DNA of 64,000 nt from Streptomyces longhuiensis (GCF_020616555.1 NZ_CP085173.1:2356001-2420000); one strand, 5' to 3'. Positions 1 to 10,986 are shown, counted from the stretch's first letter. Translations and numbers: made by a program. Notes: a model not told the origin generated them from the sequence alone.

Positions 1-135
1 CTGTCCCGGGCCGCACTGGGGACAGCATGCCCGACCCGGGCCGCCGCGTACGGGAGGTTCCGAGTAACGTGCAGGGCCGAGGCAGGCGCCGGAACCCGGG
101 GGTCCTGCCGGCCGGAGAACAGCGAAAGGCACGAG

Positions 136-1008
136 GTGACCGACCCTATGGGGGACATCCAACGCGTCGGAGTGGTGGGCTGCGGCCAGATGGGAGCCGG
201 GATCGCAGAGGTCTGCGCCCGCGCCGGTCTGGACGTCATGGTGGCGGAGACCACCGGAGAGGCCCTGGAGATCGGCCGTACCCGGCTGCACAACTCCCTC
301 TCCAAGGCGGCCGAGCGCGGCAAGATCAGCGCGGAGGAGCTGGCCGAGACCCTGGGCCGCCTGAGCTTCACCACCGACCTCGGGGAGTTCTCCGACCGGG
401 ACCTCGTCATCGAGGCCGTCGTCGAGAACGAGCAGGTCAAGACCGAGATCTTCCAGGTGCTCGACCAGGTCGTCACCCGGCAGGACGCCATCCTGGCGTC
501 CAACACCTCCTCGATCCCGCTGGTCAAGCTGGCCGTGGCGACCTCGCGCCCCGACCACGTCATCGGTATCCACTTCTTCAACCCGGCGCCCGTGCAGAAG
601 CTCGTCGAGCTGATCCCGGCCCTCACCACCTCCGAGGGCACCATCAGCCGCGCCCAGGCCCTCGTCGAGAAGATCCTCGGCAAGCACGCGATCCGTGCCC
701 AGGACCGCTCGGGCTTCGTGGTCAACGCGCTGCTGATCCCGTATCTGCTCTCCGCGATCCGGATGTTCGAGTCGGGCATCGCCAGCCGCGAGGACATCGA
801 CAACGGCATGGAGCTCGGCTGCGCCCACCCCATGGGCCCGCTCAAGCTCTCCGACCTCATCGGCCTCGACACCGTCGCCTCGGTCGCCGACTCGATGTAC
901 GCGGAGTTCAAGGAGCCCTTGTACGCCGCTCCCCCGCTGCTCCAGCGGATGGTCGACGCCGGCCGTCTCGGCCGCAAGACGGGCTCGGGTTTCTACCAGT
1001 ACTCGTGA
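136..1008 (+). CDS. 3-hydroxybutyryl-CoA dehydrogenase family protein
   Basis: NAD-dependent L-3-hydroxyacyl-CoA dehydrogenase, expected to interconvert 3-hydroxybutyryl-CoA and acetoacetyl-CoA in the cytoplasm (short-chain fatty acid or butanoate metabolism). The 290-residue length is typical. The N-terminal Rossmann fold shows GCGQMG at residues 15-20. An ASNTSS segment lies at 121-126, and IHFFNP at 145-150 carries the catalytic His146. The C-terminal helical domain ends in the family signature GRKTGSGFYQY. I used the GTG at 136; an in-frame ATG at 148 is also possible. It stands alone, closed by a strong terminator about 40 nt after its stop. Substrate chain length cannot be read from sequence. 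Confidence 0.93.
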   Translation: MTDPMGDIQRVGVVGCGQMGAGIAEVCARAGLDVMVAETTGEALEIGRTRLHNSLSKAAERGKISAEELAETLGRLSFTTDLGEFSDRDLVIEAVVENEQVKTEIFQVLDQVVTRQDAILASNTSSIPLVKLAVATSRPDHVIGIHFFNPAPVQKLVELIPALTTSEGTISRAQALVEKILGKHAIRAQDRSGFVVNALLIPYLLSAIRMFESGIASREDIDNGMELGCAHPMGPLKLSDLIGLDTVASVADSMYAEFKEPLYAAPPLLQRMVDAGRLGRKTGSGFYQYS

Positions 1009-1050
1009 CCCCGCGCGGTTCGACACCGCGTTGACTCTGCGTAGTCGGAA

Positions 1051-1088
1051 GTTCGGGCCCGGCGCTCTTCGGAGTGCCGGGCCCGAAC
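1051..1088. terminator. Terminator after the hydroxyacyl-CoA dehydrogenase gene
   Basis: Two 13-bp arms (1051-1063 and 1076-1088, GTTCGGGCCCGGC and its complement) enclose a 12-nt loop. No clear T-tract follows, as is usual in Streptomyces. A separate short inverted repeat with 7-bp arms lies just downstream at 1093-1107. Confidence 0.8.
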
Positions 1089-1216
1089 CATTCGCACACC
1101 GTGTGCGCACCGGGCCCGCATATGCCCATCGCACACTCTCCCGCCGTACCCACCAGGCGAGTTGACTTTCCGTGCGTAAGACAACGGATCTGCCGACTAC
1201 GGAAAGGAGCCGACCC

Positions 1217-1474
1217 GTGACCGCCGACCCCGAGCGTCCCGTGGTCCCGGAAGAACTCGCGGAGTTACGCCGCAGTCTCGATGTGGGTCTCGCCCGCGTC
1301 GACGGCAAGCTGGCGTTGCTCACCCAGCGCGATGAACAGAGCGTCAAGGATCAGGACGATCTGAGCACCCGGGTCGCCCAGCTCGAGCACACCCGATGGC
1401 CGCTGCAGGCCGTCGCCGCGATCACCGCGGCCGGCGCGCTCGCCCTTGCCGTCTGGCAGGCGCTGGGACGCTAG
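1217..1474 (+). CDS. Small single-pass membrane protein, function unknown
   Basis: An 85-residue protein of unknown function. The start is the GTG at 1217, preceded by GGAAAGGAG at a good distance; an upstream in-frame ATG at 1172 has no ribosome-binding site. The first 60 residues are charged and likely form a helix or coiled coil (ELAELRRSLD, DGKLALL, DDLSTRVAQLE). One transmembrane segment near the C-terminus (about residues 62-82, rich in A, V and L) follows, so it should sit in the membrane with a cytoplasmic coiled-coil stalk. It converges with the Nudix gene. I do not recognise a named family. Confidence 0.75.
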   Translation: MTADPERPVVPEELAELRRSLDVGLARVDGKLALLTQRDEQSVKDQDDLSTRVAQLEHTRWPLQAVAAITAAGALALAVWQALGR

Positions 1475-1489
1475 CGCCTTTCGTCCGGG

Positions 1490-2035
1490 TCAGGCCGGGG
1501 TGTCCTGCCCCAGCCTGAGATGGTGCAGCATCAGCAGCGCGGCCGCCATGTTGGCGGCCGGGACCTCGCCGCGGGCGACCATGTCGGGGACGAGCTTGAG
1601 AGGGACCCACTCCCTGCGGTCCGACTCGAAGTCGTCCTCGGGATGGCCGATGTACGAACCCTCCTCGGCCCAGTAGACGTGGTGCCTGGCGTCCTCGAGA
1701 CCGTTGGACGGCTCCACGCTCATCAGATGGCGTAAGGGTCCCGGCCGCCAGCCGGTCTCCTCCTCCAGTTCCCTGGCGGCCGCGGCGGCGATGTCCTCGC
1801 CGTCCTCGACCACCCCCGCCGGGAGCTCCCAGCCCCAGCTGTCGGTGATGAAGCGGTGCCGCCACAGGAGCAGCACCTCGTTGGCCTCATTGACCACGGT
1901 GGCCACGGCGACCGGCCGCAGCCTTATGACGAAGTGGTCGAGGTGCCGGCCGTCCGGGAGCTCGACATCCGCGAGATTGACCCGGAACCAGCGGTTTTCA
2001 TACACCGTTTGTTCGTTCTGTTTCGTCCACTGCAC
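1490..2035 (-). CDS. Nudix hydrolase
   Basis: Pyrophosphohydrolase of the Nudix superfamily, cytoplasmic. The Nudix box is complete: from the chosen start, residues 74-96 read G-x5-E-x7-REL-x-EE-TGW. The protein resembles ADP-ribose pyrophosphatase-type enzymes in length and in its N-terminal beta-sheet region (VYENRWFRVNL), but the substrate cannot be assigned. I chose GTG at 2035, giving 181 residues, because GGAAGG lies 10 nt upstream; an in-frame TTG at 2068 would add 11 residues. It is a single gene running toward the small membrane protein. Confidence 0.9.
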   Translation of the reverse strand: MQWTKQNEQTVYENRWFRVNLADVELPDGRHLDHFVIRLRPVAVATVVNEANEVLLLWRHRFITDSWGWELPAGVVEDGEDIAAAAARELEEETGWRPGPLRHLMSVEPSNGLEDARHHVYWAEEGSYIGHPEDDFESDRREWVPLKLVPDMVARGEVPAANMAAALLMLHHLRLGQDTPA

Positions 2036-2109
2036 GGTTCTGCCACCTTCCGCCGAGTTAGATGGCAATATCGCAGCAGCGGAGCGTGAGAGAGCGGTGC
2101 AGGTCGGGC

Positions 2110-3450
2110 TCAGAGCGGTACGCGCAGTGCCCCGTCGATGAGTTCGGCGGCCTCGGCTGTGCCGGCACAGCCGTTGCGCACCAGGTGTTCGCGTACCGCC
2201 CGAAGTCTGTCGCGCAGCCGCTGCGACTCCATTCCCCGCGCCTGCTCGGCCATCTCCACGGCGATCGCCACGGCCTTCTCGGCGTTGCCCTGTCTCAGCT
2301 CGATCTGGCTGAGCATGGCGAGCCGGTGCACCCGCCCCCGGTCGTGGGCGGGGTTGTGCACGGCCGCCGCCGCGTGTTCACGCGCCGAGGCGAGGTCGCC
2401 GAGGCTCAACAGGGCCTCCGCCACCTGCACGTTGACGAGTCCGGGCTGGACATAGCCCGTCTCGTCCGGTTCGTGACCGCGCCGGATGCGGTCGGCGGCC
2501 GACTCGGCACGCCGGATGCAGGACAGGGCGCTGCTGCCGTCGCCGAGGTGCGCGTACGCCTTGGCCTGCATCGCGTACAGATCCGAGGCCAGCGCGGGCG
2601 TGATGTGCCGTCCGGCGGCCCGCAGCGCGGCCTCCGCGAAGGCCACCGACTGCCGGTACTGCCGCATGTGGAGCGACTGGTTGACCAGGAGGGCGATGAC
2701 ATAGGCGCCGAGACCGCGGTCACCGCTCGCCTTGGCGAGGCGCAGGGCCTGGTGGAAGTAGCGCTGGGCGAGGCCGTGCGCGTCGGAGTCGTAGGCACAG
2801 ATGCCCGCGATGGCGACCAACCCGCCGGTGGCGCGGTGCAGTTGGCGGCCCGTCTCGTCGGTGTAGCTGCCGCGCAGCAGGGGCGCCGCCTCCGTGTTGA
2901 GGAAGCCGACGATGCGGGTGCGCGTCGCGATGCCACCGGCCTTGCGGTACATCTGCTCGTAGTGCGTGCGGGCCGAGCGCATCATCTCCAGGTCGGCGGC
3001 GCTGACCCGGTGGCGCCCACCGCGCGACACATCGGTGTCCTCGGGCGGGTTCTCCCACTCCCATACGGGCATCACGGCCGGGGTCCCGGTGACGGCGGGG
3101 GCGCCCAATATGTGGGGCCGCTGCTGTTCGTCCGAGCGCCACAGGGCGGTGGCCCGCTCCACGAATCCGGACAGGCTCTGGCCGTGCGGGGTGGCCGGTT
3201 CGCCGGGCATGCCCAGGCCGATGTCGTCGAGGGTGACGGGGCGGTGCAGGCGGGCGGCGAGGACCTCGCAGATGAGGTCGGGCACCTGGCCGCGTGGCCG
3301 CTGCCCCTTCAACCACCGTGCGACGGCGGTGTGTTCGTAGCGCAGGGCGAGTCCCCTGGCGCGGCCCGCCTGGTTCACATGTGCGGCGAGGCCCGCATGG
3401 GAGATCCCTGCCTCGTCGAGGATCGCGTCGAGCAAGGTGTTGGGCTGCAT
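2110..3450 (-). CDS. HTH/TPR-type transcriptional regulator
   Basis: A 446-residue protein with an N-terminal helix-turn-helix-like region (about residues 1-75, including a HTAVARWLKGQRPRG segment) and a long alpha-helical region with tetratricopeptide-like periodicity (about 150-440). This architecture is common in Streptomyces regulators linked to development and antibiotic control, NsdA being a familiar example; that comparison is by architecture only. The ATG at 3450 has GGAGGG 8 nt upstream. It is a single gene. A perfect 7-bp-arm inverted repeat 47 nt upstream of the start could be its operator. Ligand and targets are unknown. Confidence 0.8.
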   Translation of the reverse strand: MQPNTLLDAILDEAGISHAGLAAHVNQAGRARGLALRYEHTAVARWLKGQRPRGQVPDLICEVLAARLHRPVTLDDIGLGMPGEPATPHGQSLSGFVERATALWRSDEQQRPHILGAPAVTGTPAVMPVWEWENPPEDTDVSRGGRHRVSAADLEMMRSARTHYEQMYRKAGGIATRTRIVGFLNTEAAPLLRGSYTDETGRQLHRATGGLVAIAGICAYDSDAHGLAQRYFHQALRLAKASGDRGLGAYVIALLVNQSLHMRQYRQSVAFAEAALRAAGRHITPALASDLYAMQAKAYAHLGDGSSALSCIRRAESAADRIRRGHEPDETGYVQPGLVNVQVAEALLSLGDLASAREHAAAAVHNPAHDRGRVHRLAMLSQIELRQGNAEKAVAIAVEMAEQARGMESQRLRDRLRAVREHLVRNGCAGTAEAAELIDGALRVPL

Positions 3451-3496
3451 GGAGGGCCCTCCGGTGGCTCGGTGCCGTCAGCGTAGTGGAGAGGGC

Positions 3497-3513
3497 TTCA
3501 CACGGGGTGTGAA
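3497..3513. promoter_or_regulatory. Inverted repeat upstream of the TPR regulator
   Basis: TTCACAC-GGG-GTGTGAA, two perfect 7-bp arms around a 3-nt centre, 47 nt upstream of the regulator start. It looks like a dimeric repressor site rather than a terminator because the arms are short and AT-containing. An autoregulatory role is inferred. Confidence 0.4.
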
Positions 3514-3734
3514 CGGAGTGCCCGAATCCGGGTGTTGCGCACTCTTTTGTGGCGTGATGCAACTCGATTGACTGAACTGCCTCGCAAGAGGCCGGCCGGG
3601 CCGCCGGCTCCCCCTCGTACAGTGCGGCGGCCCGTTTTGCGCCGTCCGACCGGCTGCCTGCCCGACACTCCGCGGCCGGCGGACGGCGCGCCCCGGGGTG
3701 GGAGCCCCGGGGTCAGGTCACGCGGTGGCTCCGT

Positions 3735-4874
3735 TCACTTGGCAGCGCTGTGGACGCGATGCTCTCCGTGCTGCAAGGGGACTCGCGTGCGGTCGTTGCG
3801 CAGGACGAGGAGCGCGGCGTCGTCGTCCGGCAACCCGCCCGTGTGGCGCAGGAGTTGGGCGTACACGGCACGGATGACGGCCTGGGGGACGACCGGCTGG
3901 ACGCGTACGGCCTCGGCGAGCGCGGCGGGCAGCGGGAAGAACCGGCCGCGGGCGTCCCGCGCGTCCTCGATCCCGTCGGTGTGGAGCAGCAGCCCCTCAC
4001 CGGGAAGAAGCCGCCCGCACGCGACGACGGGCAGTTCGGCCGGCAGCGGGAACGGGCCGAGCGGCGGCAGGGGTTCACCGCCCACGACCAACTCGGCGGA
4101 GCCACGCGCCCCGTCCGCGGGACCCACATGGCTGCGCAGCAGATACGGCCACGGGTGCCCGCAGTTGAGCGCGAGCACCTCCCCGTCCTGCCGGATCTCC
4201 AGGAGCAGAACGGTGACGAACTCCTCCGCGACCGGGCTGCCCGGTTCACCGCCGCCCGCCGCCGGATGTTCGTCCCGCGACCGCTCGCGCAGATGCCGGG
4301 CCATGGCCCGCTCGAGTCGCCTCAGTACGCAGGCCAGTTCGGCCTCGTCGTGCGCTGCCTCGCGGAAGCTGCCGAGGACGGCGGCGACCGTCGCGAGGGC
4401 GCCGAGGCCGTGTCCGCGGACATCTCCCATGACGACCCGCACGCCGTGGTCGGTGGCGATGACCTCGTAGAGGTCGCCCCCCACGGTGGCGCCCCGGTCG
4501 GCCGAGAGCTGTCCCGCGGCGATGGCCAGCCCGTCGATGCGGGGCGGCAGCGGGCGCAGCAGCACGTTCTGTGCGGCCCCCGCGATCCTGCGCAGCTGCC
4601 GCAGCTCGCGCTGGAGGCCGCGCCGCACATGCAGTATCAGACCGGTCCCGACGGCGAAGAACACGGCGCTCGACGCGATGCGCGCGCCCAGTCCGGTCTG
4701 CTGCGCGAGCGGGCAGGACAGCTTGAAGGTGATCGCCACGGCGCCCCAGGCCGTGGGCAGCGCCAGGTCGAGCGCGCGCCGGACGCGAAGGGATCGGGAG
4801 CGTGAGCGGGCGAGCCGGGATCTGAAGAAGGTGCGCGGTGGTCGGGAGGGCTTCCTCGGATGGTTACGGATCAT
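3735..4874 (-). CDS. Membrane-tethered SpoIIE/RsbU-type serine phosphatase
   Basis: PP2C-type protein phosphatase of the SpoIIE/RsbU family, usually acting on phosphorylated anti-anti-sigma factors. The basic N-terminus (residues 1-33) precedes two transmembrane segments (about 34-50 and 64-83), then a linker helix and the catalytic domain. Metal-binding motifs are visible: GGDLY at 132-136, GDVRGHG at 150-156, TDGIEDA at 299-305 and DDD at 350-352. No PAS, GAF or kinase domain is present. The ATG at 4874 has GGAGG 8 nt upstream. No sigma factor, STAS protein or anti-sigma factor is nearby, so its partner must be encoded elsewhere. Confidence 0.9.
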   Translation of the reverse strand: MIRNHPRKPSRPPRTFFRSRLARSRSRSLRVRRALDLALPTAWGAVAITFKLSCPLAQQTGLGARIASSAVFFAVGTGLILHVRRGLQRELRQLRRIAGAAQNVLLRPLPPRIDGLAIAAGQLSADRGATVGGDLYEVIATDHGVRVVMGDVRGHGLGALATVAAVLGSFREAAHDEAELACVLRRLERAMARHLRERSRDEHPAAGGGEPGSPVAEEFVTVLLLEIRQDGEVLALNCGHPWPYLLRSHVGPADGARGSAELVVGGEPLPPLGPFPLPAELPVVACGRLLPGEGLLLHTDGIEDARDARGRFFPLPAALAEAVRVQPVVPQAVIRAVYAQLLRHTGGLPDDDAALLVLRNDRTRVPLQHGEHRVHSAAK

Positions 4875-4986
4875 GCCGACGGCCTCCCTAAGGCCCTGTT
4901 CAGCGCGGTCGGCCCTGCGGCCGCAACGATTCTGTCGACCGACTGCCCCCAGCGGAGCGGATCACCGCCACTTCTCACCCGAACGA

Positions 4987-5024
4987 GTGAGGGGCACCTC
5001 CGGTGCTCCGGAAGTGCCCCTCAC
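4987..5024. terminator. Terminator downstream of pheT
   Basis: GTGAGGGGCAC (4987-4997) pairs perfectly with 5014-5024; an inner TCCGG/CCGGA pairing extends the stem. It sits about 20 nt past the pheT stop and closes the phe operon. Confidence 0.8.
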
Positions 5025-5044
5025 CGCGTCTCGCTCTGCCGGGA

Positions 5045-7555
5045 TCAGGCCCCGCGCAGCACCGCCCCGGTGCGCTCGGCGGCCAGCGCCACCGCCGCGT
5101 CACGGGCCGCGGAGGCCTCGTCGACGGTCAGCGTGCGGTCGGTGGCACGGAAGCGCAGCGCGTAGGCGAGGGACTTGCGGCCCTCGCCGAGCTGCTCGCC
5201 CGTGAACACGTCGAACAGGCGGAGGGACTCGAGGAGTTCACCCGCCCCCTCACGCAGCGCCTTCTCCACGTCGGCGGCCGGCACGGAGGCGTCGACGACG
5301 AGCGCGACGTCCTGCGTGGCCACGGGGAACGTGGAGATCCGCGGCGCCTGGAGCGCGCCGGTGCCGGCCCGCTCGACGAGGTCGAGGTCGATCTCCATGG
5401 CGCAGCTGCGCTCGGGCAGGTGCAGCGCCTTGATGACGCGCGGGTGCAGCTCACCGGCGTGGCCGACGAGCGTCTCCGCGCCGTCCACCACGGCGAACAG
5501 CGCGGCGCACCGGCCCGGGTGCCAGGGTGCGTGCTGGTCGCCGCGCACGATCAGCTCGACACCGGCCTCGCGGGCGATGGTGCGGGCCGCCTCGACGGCG
5601 TCCGCCCAGTCGGCCGGCCGGCCGTTGCCCCACCAGCCGGCCTGCTCGCGGGCGCCCGTGAGGACGACCGCGGCGTGGCGCGGCTGACGCGGCAGCGCGG
5701 CGTCGAGGCCGGCGATCTCCTCGTCGGTGGGACGCCGGTCGACGGGCAGGCGGACGGCCTGCGGCTCGTCACCGGTCGGCCGGAAGACCAGGCCGGTCTC
5801 GAACAGCGCCAGGTCGTGCGAGCCACGGCCGTCGTTGCGGCGCAGCGCCTCCAGGAGGCCCGGCAGCAGCGTCGTACGGAGCGCGGGCTCCTCGTCGGAG
5901 AGCGGGTTGACCAGCTTGACCGTGGTACGGCGCGGGTCGTCCTGCTCGATGCCGAGCTTGCCGAGCGTCTCGTCGCTGATGAACGGGTAGTTCAGCGCCT
6001 CGACGTAACCGGCGCCGGCCAGGGCGCGGCCCGCACGGCGGTGGAGCCGCTGGCGCTCGGTCAGGCCACGGCCCGCCGGGGGCCTCGGCAGCGTCGAGGG
6101 CAGGTTCTCGTAGCCCTCGAGCCGGATGACCTCTTCGGCCAGGTCGTTCGGCTCGACCAGGTCGGGACGCCACGACGGCACGGTGACCGTCAGGTTGTCC
6201 TGGCCGTAGACGTCGCAGCCGACCTGCTGGAGGCGGCGCACCACGGTCTCCCGGCCGTAGGTGACACCCGCGACCTTGTCGGGGTGGTCCGCCGGGAGCG
6301 TGATGGTGTGCGGCGCGGAGGGCGCGATGACCTCGGTGACGCCGGGCTCCGACGTGCCGCCCGCGAGGAGCACGAGCAGGTCGACGGTGCGCTGGGCCGC
6401 GGCGGACGCGGCCTGCGGGTCGACACCCCGCTCGAAGCGCTTGGACGCCTCGGAGGACAGCTTGTGGCGGCGCGCGGTGCGGGCGATGGAGACGGGGTCG
6501 AAGTGCGCGGCCTCGATGACGACGTCGGTGGTCCCGGCGTCGGCCTCGTGGTCGGCGATCTCGGTGTTGGCGCCGCCCATGACGCCCGCGATGCCGATGG
6601 GGCCGCGGTCGTCGGTGATCACCAGGTCCTCGGCGTCGAGCACGCGCTTGGCGCCGTCGAGGGTGACGATCTTCTCGCCCTGCTCGGCCCGGCGCACGCC
6701 GATCGCGCCCTGGACGAGGGAGCGGTCGTAGGCGTGCAGGGGCTGGCCGAGCTCCAGCATCACGTAGTTCGTGATGTCGACTGCGAGCGAGATCGGGCGC
6801 ATGCCCGCCTTCTGCAGCCGGCGCCGGAGCCAGATCGGGGAGCGGGCCTCGGGGTTGAGACCGGTGACGGTGCGCGCGGTGAAGCGGTCGCAGCCGGCCG
6901 GCTCGGAGACCTTCACCGGGTAGCCCTGCGCGTTCGGCGCGGGCACGTCGATGAGCGCCGGGTCGCGCAGCGGCAGGCCGTACGCGATGGCGGCCTCGCG
7001 GGCGACGCCGCGCAGGGACAGGCAGTCGCCGCGGTTGGCGGTGACGGCGATGTCGAGGACCTCGTCGACGAGCTCGAGGAGCTCGATCGCGTCGGTACCG
7101 ACCTCGTGCTCGGGCGGCAGCACGATGATGCCGCCGGAGCCGTCGTCGCCCATGCCGAGCTCGTCGCCGGAGCAGATCATGCCGTGCGAGGTCTTGCCGT
7201 ACGTCTTGCGCGCGGCGATCGCGAAGTCGCCGGGCAGCACGGCGCCGGGCAGGACCACGACGACCTTGTCGCCGACGGCGAAGTTACGGGCGCCGCAGAC
7301 GATCTCCTGCGGCTCGCCCGTGCCGTTCGCCTGACCGACGTCGACGGTGCAGAAGCGGATGGGCTTCTTGAAGCCCTCCAGCTCCTCGATGGTCAGCACC
7401 TGACCGACGACGAGGGGGCCCTTGAGGCCGGCGCCGAGCTGCTCGACGGTCTCGACCTCGAGGCCGGTGGCGACGAGCTTCTCCTGCAGGTCACGGCCGG
7501 TCTCGGTGGCGGGGAGATCGACGTACTCCCGCAGCCAGGAAAGCGGGATACGCAT
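5045..7555 (-). CDS. pheT: Phenylalanyl-tRNA synthetase beta subunit
   Basis: Beta subunit of the alpha2-beta2 enzyme that charges tRNA-Phe; it contributes tRNA binding and editing. At 836 residues it has the usual bacterial length. The start [15 protein letters not shown] is characteristic. An OB-fold tRNA-binding domain follows (about 40-155), then the B3/B4 editing and B5 domains, and a C-terminal ferredoxin-fold anticodon-binding domain (about the last 95 residues). Its ATG shares one base with the pheS stop (TGATG), so the two are translationally coupled. Confidence 0.98.
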   Translation of the reverse strand: MRIPLSWLREYVDLPATETGRDLQEKLVATGLEVETVEQLGAGLKGPLVVGQVLTIEELEGFKKPIRFCTVDVGQANGTGEPQEIVCGARNFAVGDKVVVVLPGAVLPGDFAIAARKTYGKTSHGMICSGDELGMGDDGSGGIIVLPPEHEVGTDAIELLELVDEVLDIAVTANRGDCLSLRGVAREAAIAYGLPLRDPALIDVPAPNAQGYPVKVSEPAGCDRFTARTVTGLNPEARSPIWLRRRLQKAGMRPISLAVDITNYVMLELGQPLHAYDRSLVQGAIGVRRAEQGEKIVTLDGAKRVLDAEDLVITDDRGPIGIAGVMGGANTEIADHEADAGTTDVVIEAAHFDPVSIARTARRHKLSSEASKRFERGVDPQAASAAAQRTVDLLVLLAGGTSEPGVTEVIAPSAPHTITLPADHPDKVAGVTYGRETVVRRLQQVGCDVYGQDNLTVTVPSWRPDLVEPNDLAEEVIRLEGYENLPSTLPRPPAGRGLTERQRLHRRAGRALAGAGYVEALNYPFISDETLGKLGIEQDDPRRTTVKLVNPLSDEEPALRTTLLPGLLEALRRNDGRGSHDLALFETGLVFRPTGDEPQAVRLPVDRRPTDEEIAGLDAALPRQPRHAAVVLTGAREQAGWWGNGRPADWADAVEAARTIAREAGVELIVRGDQHAPWHPGRCAALFAVVDGAETLVGHAGELHPRVIKALHLPERSCAMEIDLDLVERAGTGALQAPRISTFPVATQDVALVVDASVPAADVEKALREGAGELLESLRLFDVFTGEQLGEGRKSLAYALRFRATDRTLTVDEASAARDAAVALAAERTGAVLRGA

Positions 7556-8679
7556 CAGATCTCCATCCCGAACGGCCGGGTGAACCGGATGTCACCCTCG
7601 ACCATGTCTCGCATGTCTTCGACGTTGTGGCGGAACATCAGCATCCGCTCGATGCCGAACCCGAAGGCGAATCCGCTGTACTTCTCGGGGTCGATGCCCG
7701 CCGCGGTCAGCACCTTGGGGTTGACCATGCCGCAGCCGCCGAGCTCGATCCAGCCCTCGGAGGAGCAGGTACGGCACGGCCGGTCCGGGTTGCCGACGGA
7801 CTCGCCGCGGCACACGTAGCAGACCATGTCCATCTCGGCGGACGGCTCGGTGAACGGGAAGAAGTTCGGCCGCAGGCGGGTCTTCATGCCCTCACCGAAG
7901 AGCGCCTGGACCATGTGGTCGAGGGTGCCCTTGAGGTCCGACATCGTCAGGCCCTCGTCGACGGCGAGCAGCTCGACCTGCATGAACACCGGGGTGTGCG
8001 TGGCGTCCAGCTCGTCGGAGCGGTACACGCGGCCCGGGCAGATCACATAGACCGGCGGCTCGCGGTCGAGCATGGACCGGATCTGCACGGGGGACGTGTG
8101 GGTGCGCAGGACGACGTTCGACTCCGTCTCGCGGCCCTTGGGGCCCTCGACGAAGAACGTGTCCTGCATGCCCCGCGCCGGGTGGTCGGGGCCGATGTTC
8201 AGGGCGTCGAAGTTGAACCACTCCGCCTCGACCTCGGGGCCCTCGGCGACCTCGTAGCCCATGGCCACGAAGACGTCCTCGATGCGCTCCGAGAGCGTGG
8301 TCAGGGGGTGGCGGGCGCCGGCCGGTGTGCGGTCGTAGGGCAGCGTGACGTCCACGGCCTCCTCGACCAGGACACGCGCGTCGCGCTCGGCCTCGAGCTC
8401 CGACTGGCGGGCGGCGAGCGCCTTGCTGACGGCGCCGCGGGCCATGCCGACGCGCTTGCCGGCCTCGGCCTTGGCCTGCGGGGGCAGGGCGCCGATCTCG
8501 CGGTTGGCCAGCGACAGGGGCGAGGTGCCGCCGGTGTGGGCGACCTTGGCCTCCTGGAGCGCGCCGAGGGAGTCCGCGGCCGCGAAGGCGGCGAGCGCCT
8601 CGTCCCGCATGCGCTCGATCTCTTCCGGTTTCAAGGCCTCGACCTCAACAGGGTCGTACGACTTATTCGGTGCCGACAT
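7555..8679 (-). CDS. pheS: Phenylalanyl-tRNA synthetase alpha subunit
   Basis: Catalytic alpha subunit of phenylalanyl-tRNA synthetase. The N-terminal half is a coiled coil. The class II catalytic core includes the [18 protein letters not shown] region, the THTSPVQ motif, and motif 3 near the C-terminus ([13 protein letters not shown]). A Cys cluster (CYVC then CRTC) lies before [11 protein letters not shown]. The chosen ATG at 8679 follows GGGAAGAG and gives 374 residues, the family norm; the reading frame stays open far upstream but without conserved sequence. I see no T-box or leader peptide in the 140 nt upstream. Confidence 0.98.
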   Translation of the reverse strand: MSAPNKSYDPVEVEALKPEEIERMRDEALAAFAAADSLGALQEAKVAHTGGTSPLSLANREIGALPPQAKAEAGKRVGMARGAVSKALAARQSELEAERDARVLVEEAVDVTLPYDRTPAGARHPLTTLSERIEDVFVAMGYEVAEGPEVEAEWFNFDALNIGPDHPARGMQDTFFVEGPKGRETESNVVLRTHTSPVQIRSMLDREPPVYVICPGRVYRSDELDATHTPVFMQVELLAVDEGLTMSDLKGTLDHMVQALFGEGMKTRLRPNFFPFTEPSAEMDMVCYVCRGESVGNPDRPCRTCSSEGWIELGGCGMVNPKVLTAAGIDPEKYSGFAFGFGIERMLMFRHNVEDMRDMVEGDIRFTRPFGMEI

Positions 8680-8819
8680 CTCTTCCCGTGCTTCCGGTTG
8701 GTTTGGCGGATGGTCCCCGTCCACGACTCGGAGACGATTCGTCTCAGGATTGGGACGCAAAGTGCCAAAGACCGAGTCTAACGGGGGTGGGGTGTGCCGA
8801 TGCGCCCGTGGGGGCCCGC

Positions 8820-9974
8820 TCAGGCGTTCAGGTACGCCGGGGCCCCCACGGGCAACGTAAATCGGAACTGGGCGCCGCCGCCGGGCGCGCGGCCGACCGT
8901 GATGGTCCCGCCGTGGGCCTCGACGATGCCCTTGACGATGTACAGGCCGAGTCCCGTGCCGCCGCGCTTGCTGCCCCGCCAGAAGCGGGTGAAGACGCGG
9001 TTCATGGACTCCTCCGGGATGCCGGGCCCCTCGTCGCTCACGGTGACCGACGTACCGGCGCACTCCCGCTCGCGGGGTGACGCCGAGGGCATGACGTCGA
9101 TGGTGACCGTTCCCTCGCCGTGGCGCACGGCATTTTCCAGGAGGTTGCTGAGCACCTGGTCGATCTTGTCCGGGTCGGCCCAGAGGTCGGGCAGCGGCTG
9201 TTCCACCCGGACGAGGAAGCGGTCGGCCGGCTGTCCCGAGGCGACGTGGGCCTGGATGTGGCGGGCCACGGCGGCGCCGATGTCGACGGGCTGGCGGCGC
9301 ACCTCGAGGCGGCCGGAGTCGATGCGGGAGATGTCGAGCAGCTCGGCGATGAGCCGCGTGACGCGGTTCGCGTCGGCGTCGACGGTCTCCAGCATCAGCT
9401 TCTTCTGGTCGTCGGTGAACCGCTCCCACTTCGCGAGCAAGGTCGCGGTGAAGCCCTTCACCGACGTGAGGGGCGAGCGCAGCTCGTGCGCGACGGTCGC
9501 GATCAGCTCGGCGTGGCTGCGCTCGGTGCGGCGACGGGCCTCGGTGTCACGGATGGAGACGACGACGCGGCGGACGGGACCGGTGGGCGCGGTACGGACG
9601 TAGCGCGCGGAGACGAGGACCTCTCGCCCTCCGGGCAGCAGCAGATTGCGCTCGGGCTGGGCGAAGCGGGTGGCGAGGCCGCCGTACGGGTCGGTCAGCT
9701 GCCACCAGCGACGGCCTTCGAGGTCCTCTAAAGGGAGCGCGCGCTCCAGGGGGTGGCCGAGGGCGTCGGCGGCGGGGACGGCGGTGATGCGGACGGCCGC
9801 CGCGTTGAAGCAGATCACGTGCCCGGTCTCGTCGGCGACGACGAGTCCGTCGGGCAGGTCGTCCGGGTGGAGGCCGCTGTCGGCGAGGGTGGTGAGGTCG
9901 TCGGGGCCGCATCGAGGCGCAGGGCCGCGCAGGCTGTCCCGTGCCCCCGGTGCTCTGCTCGTGCCGACGCTCAT
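8820..9974 (-). CDS. PAS-domain sensor histidine kinase, orphan
   Basis: Soluble sensor kinase. An N-terminal PAS-like domain (about residues 35-150) precedes a HisKA dimerisation domain with the phospho-acceptor at His163 in AHELRSPLTS, and a HATPase domain with an N-box (NLLENAVRHG), DEGPGIP and GGTGLGL. No transmembrane segment is visible, so the input is likely intracellular. The ATG at 9974 gives 384 residues; a GTG at 10025 would add 17. It lies between the rRNA methyltransferase and pheS, all leftward. No response regulator is adjacent, so its partner is unknown. Confidence 0.9.
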   Translation of the reverse strand: MSVGTSRAPGARDSLRGPAPRCGPDDLTTLADSGLHPDDLPDGLVVADETGHVICFNAAAVRITAVPAADALGHPLERALPLEDLEGRRWWQLTDPYGGLATRFAQPERNLLLPGGREVLVSARYVRTAPTGPVRRVVVSIRDTEARRRTERSHAELIATVAHELRSPLTSVKGFTATLLAKWERFTDDQKKLMLETVDADANRVTRLIAELLDISRIDSGRLEVRRQPVDIGAAVARHIQAHVASGQPADRFLVRVEQPLPDLWADPDKIDQVLSNLLENAVRHGEGTVTIDVMPSASPRERECAGTSVTVSDEGPGIPEESMNRVFTRFWRGSKRGGTGLGLYIVKGIVEAHGGTITVGRAPGGGAQFRFTLPVGAPAYLNA

Positions 9975-10029
9975 ATCCCCGTATCCCGCCTCTCGGAACG
10001 GCGCGGTGGCCTCCGAGCTCGCCACACTA

Positions 10030-10872
<843 letters not shown>

Positions 10873-10986
10873 GAACTCACCTTCGGGGGGCAGAAGTTGA
10901 ACAGGGGCGGGGCGGCGCGCCCCGGAAGGGGCGCGGGGAACTGCGCGAACAACCCCCACCACCCCGCAGCCGACAACGGACGCAGT

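Noticed and set aside
27..1034. A 335-codon frame starting at position 27
   Set aside because: Overlaps the hydroxyacyl-CoA dehydrogenase in another frame and is Arg/Pro/Gly-rich. The first 135 bases hold no feature I can support.
5003..7819. A long rightward open frame of 938 codons over pheT
   Set aside because: It lies fully antisense to pheT, whose domains are unmistakable. High GC leaves long open frames on the opposite strand; the frame has no family match and no ribosome-binding site.
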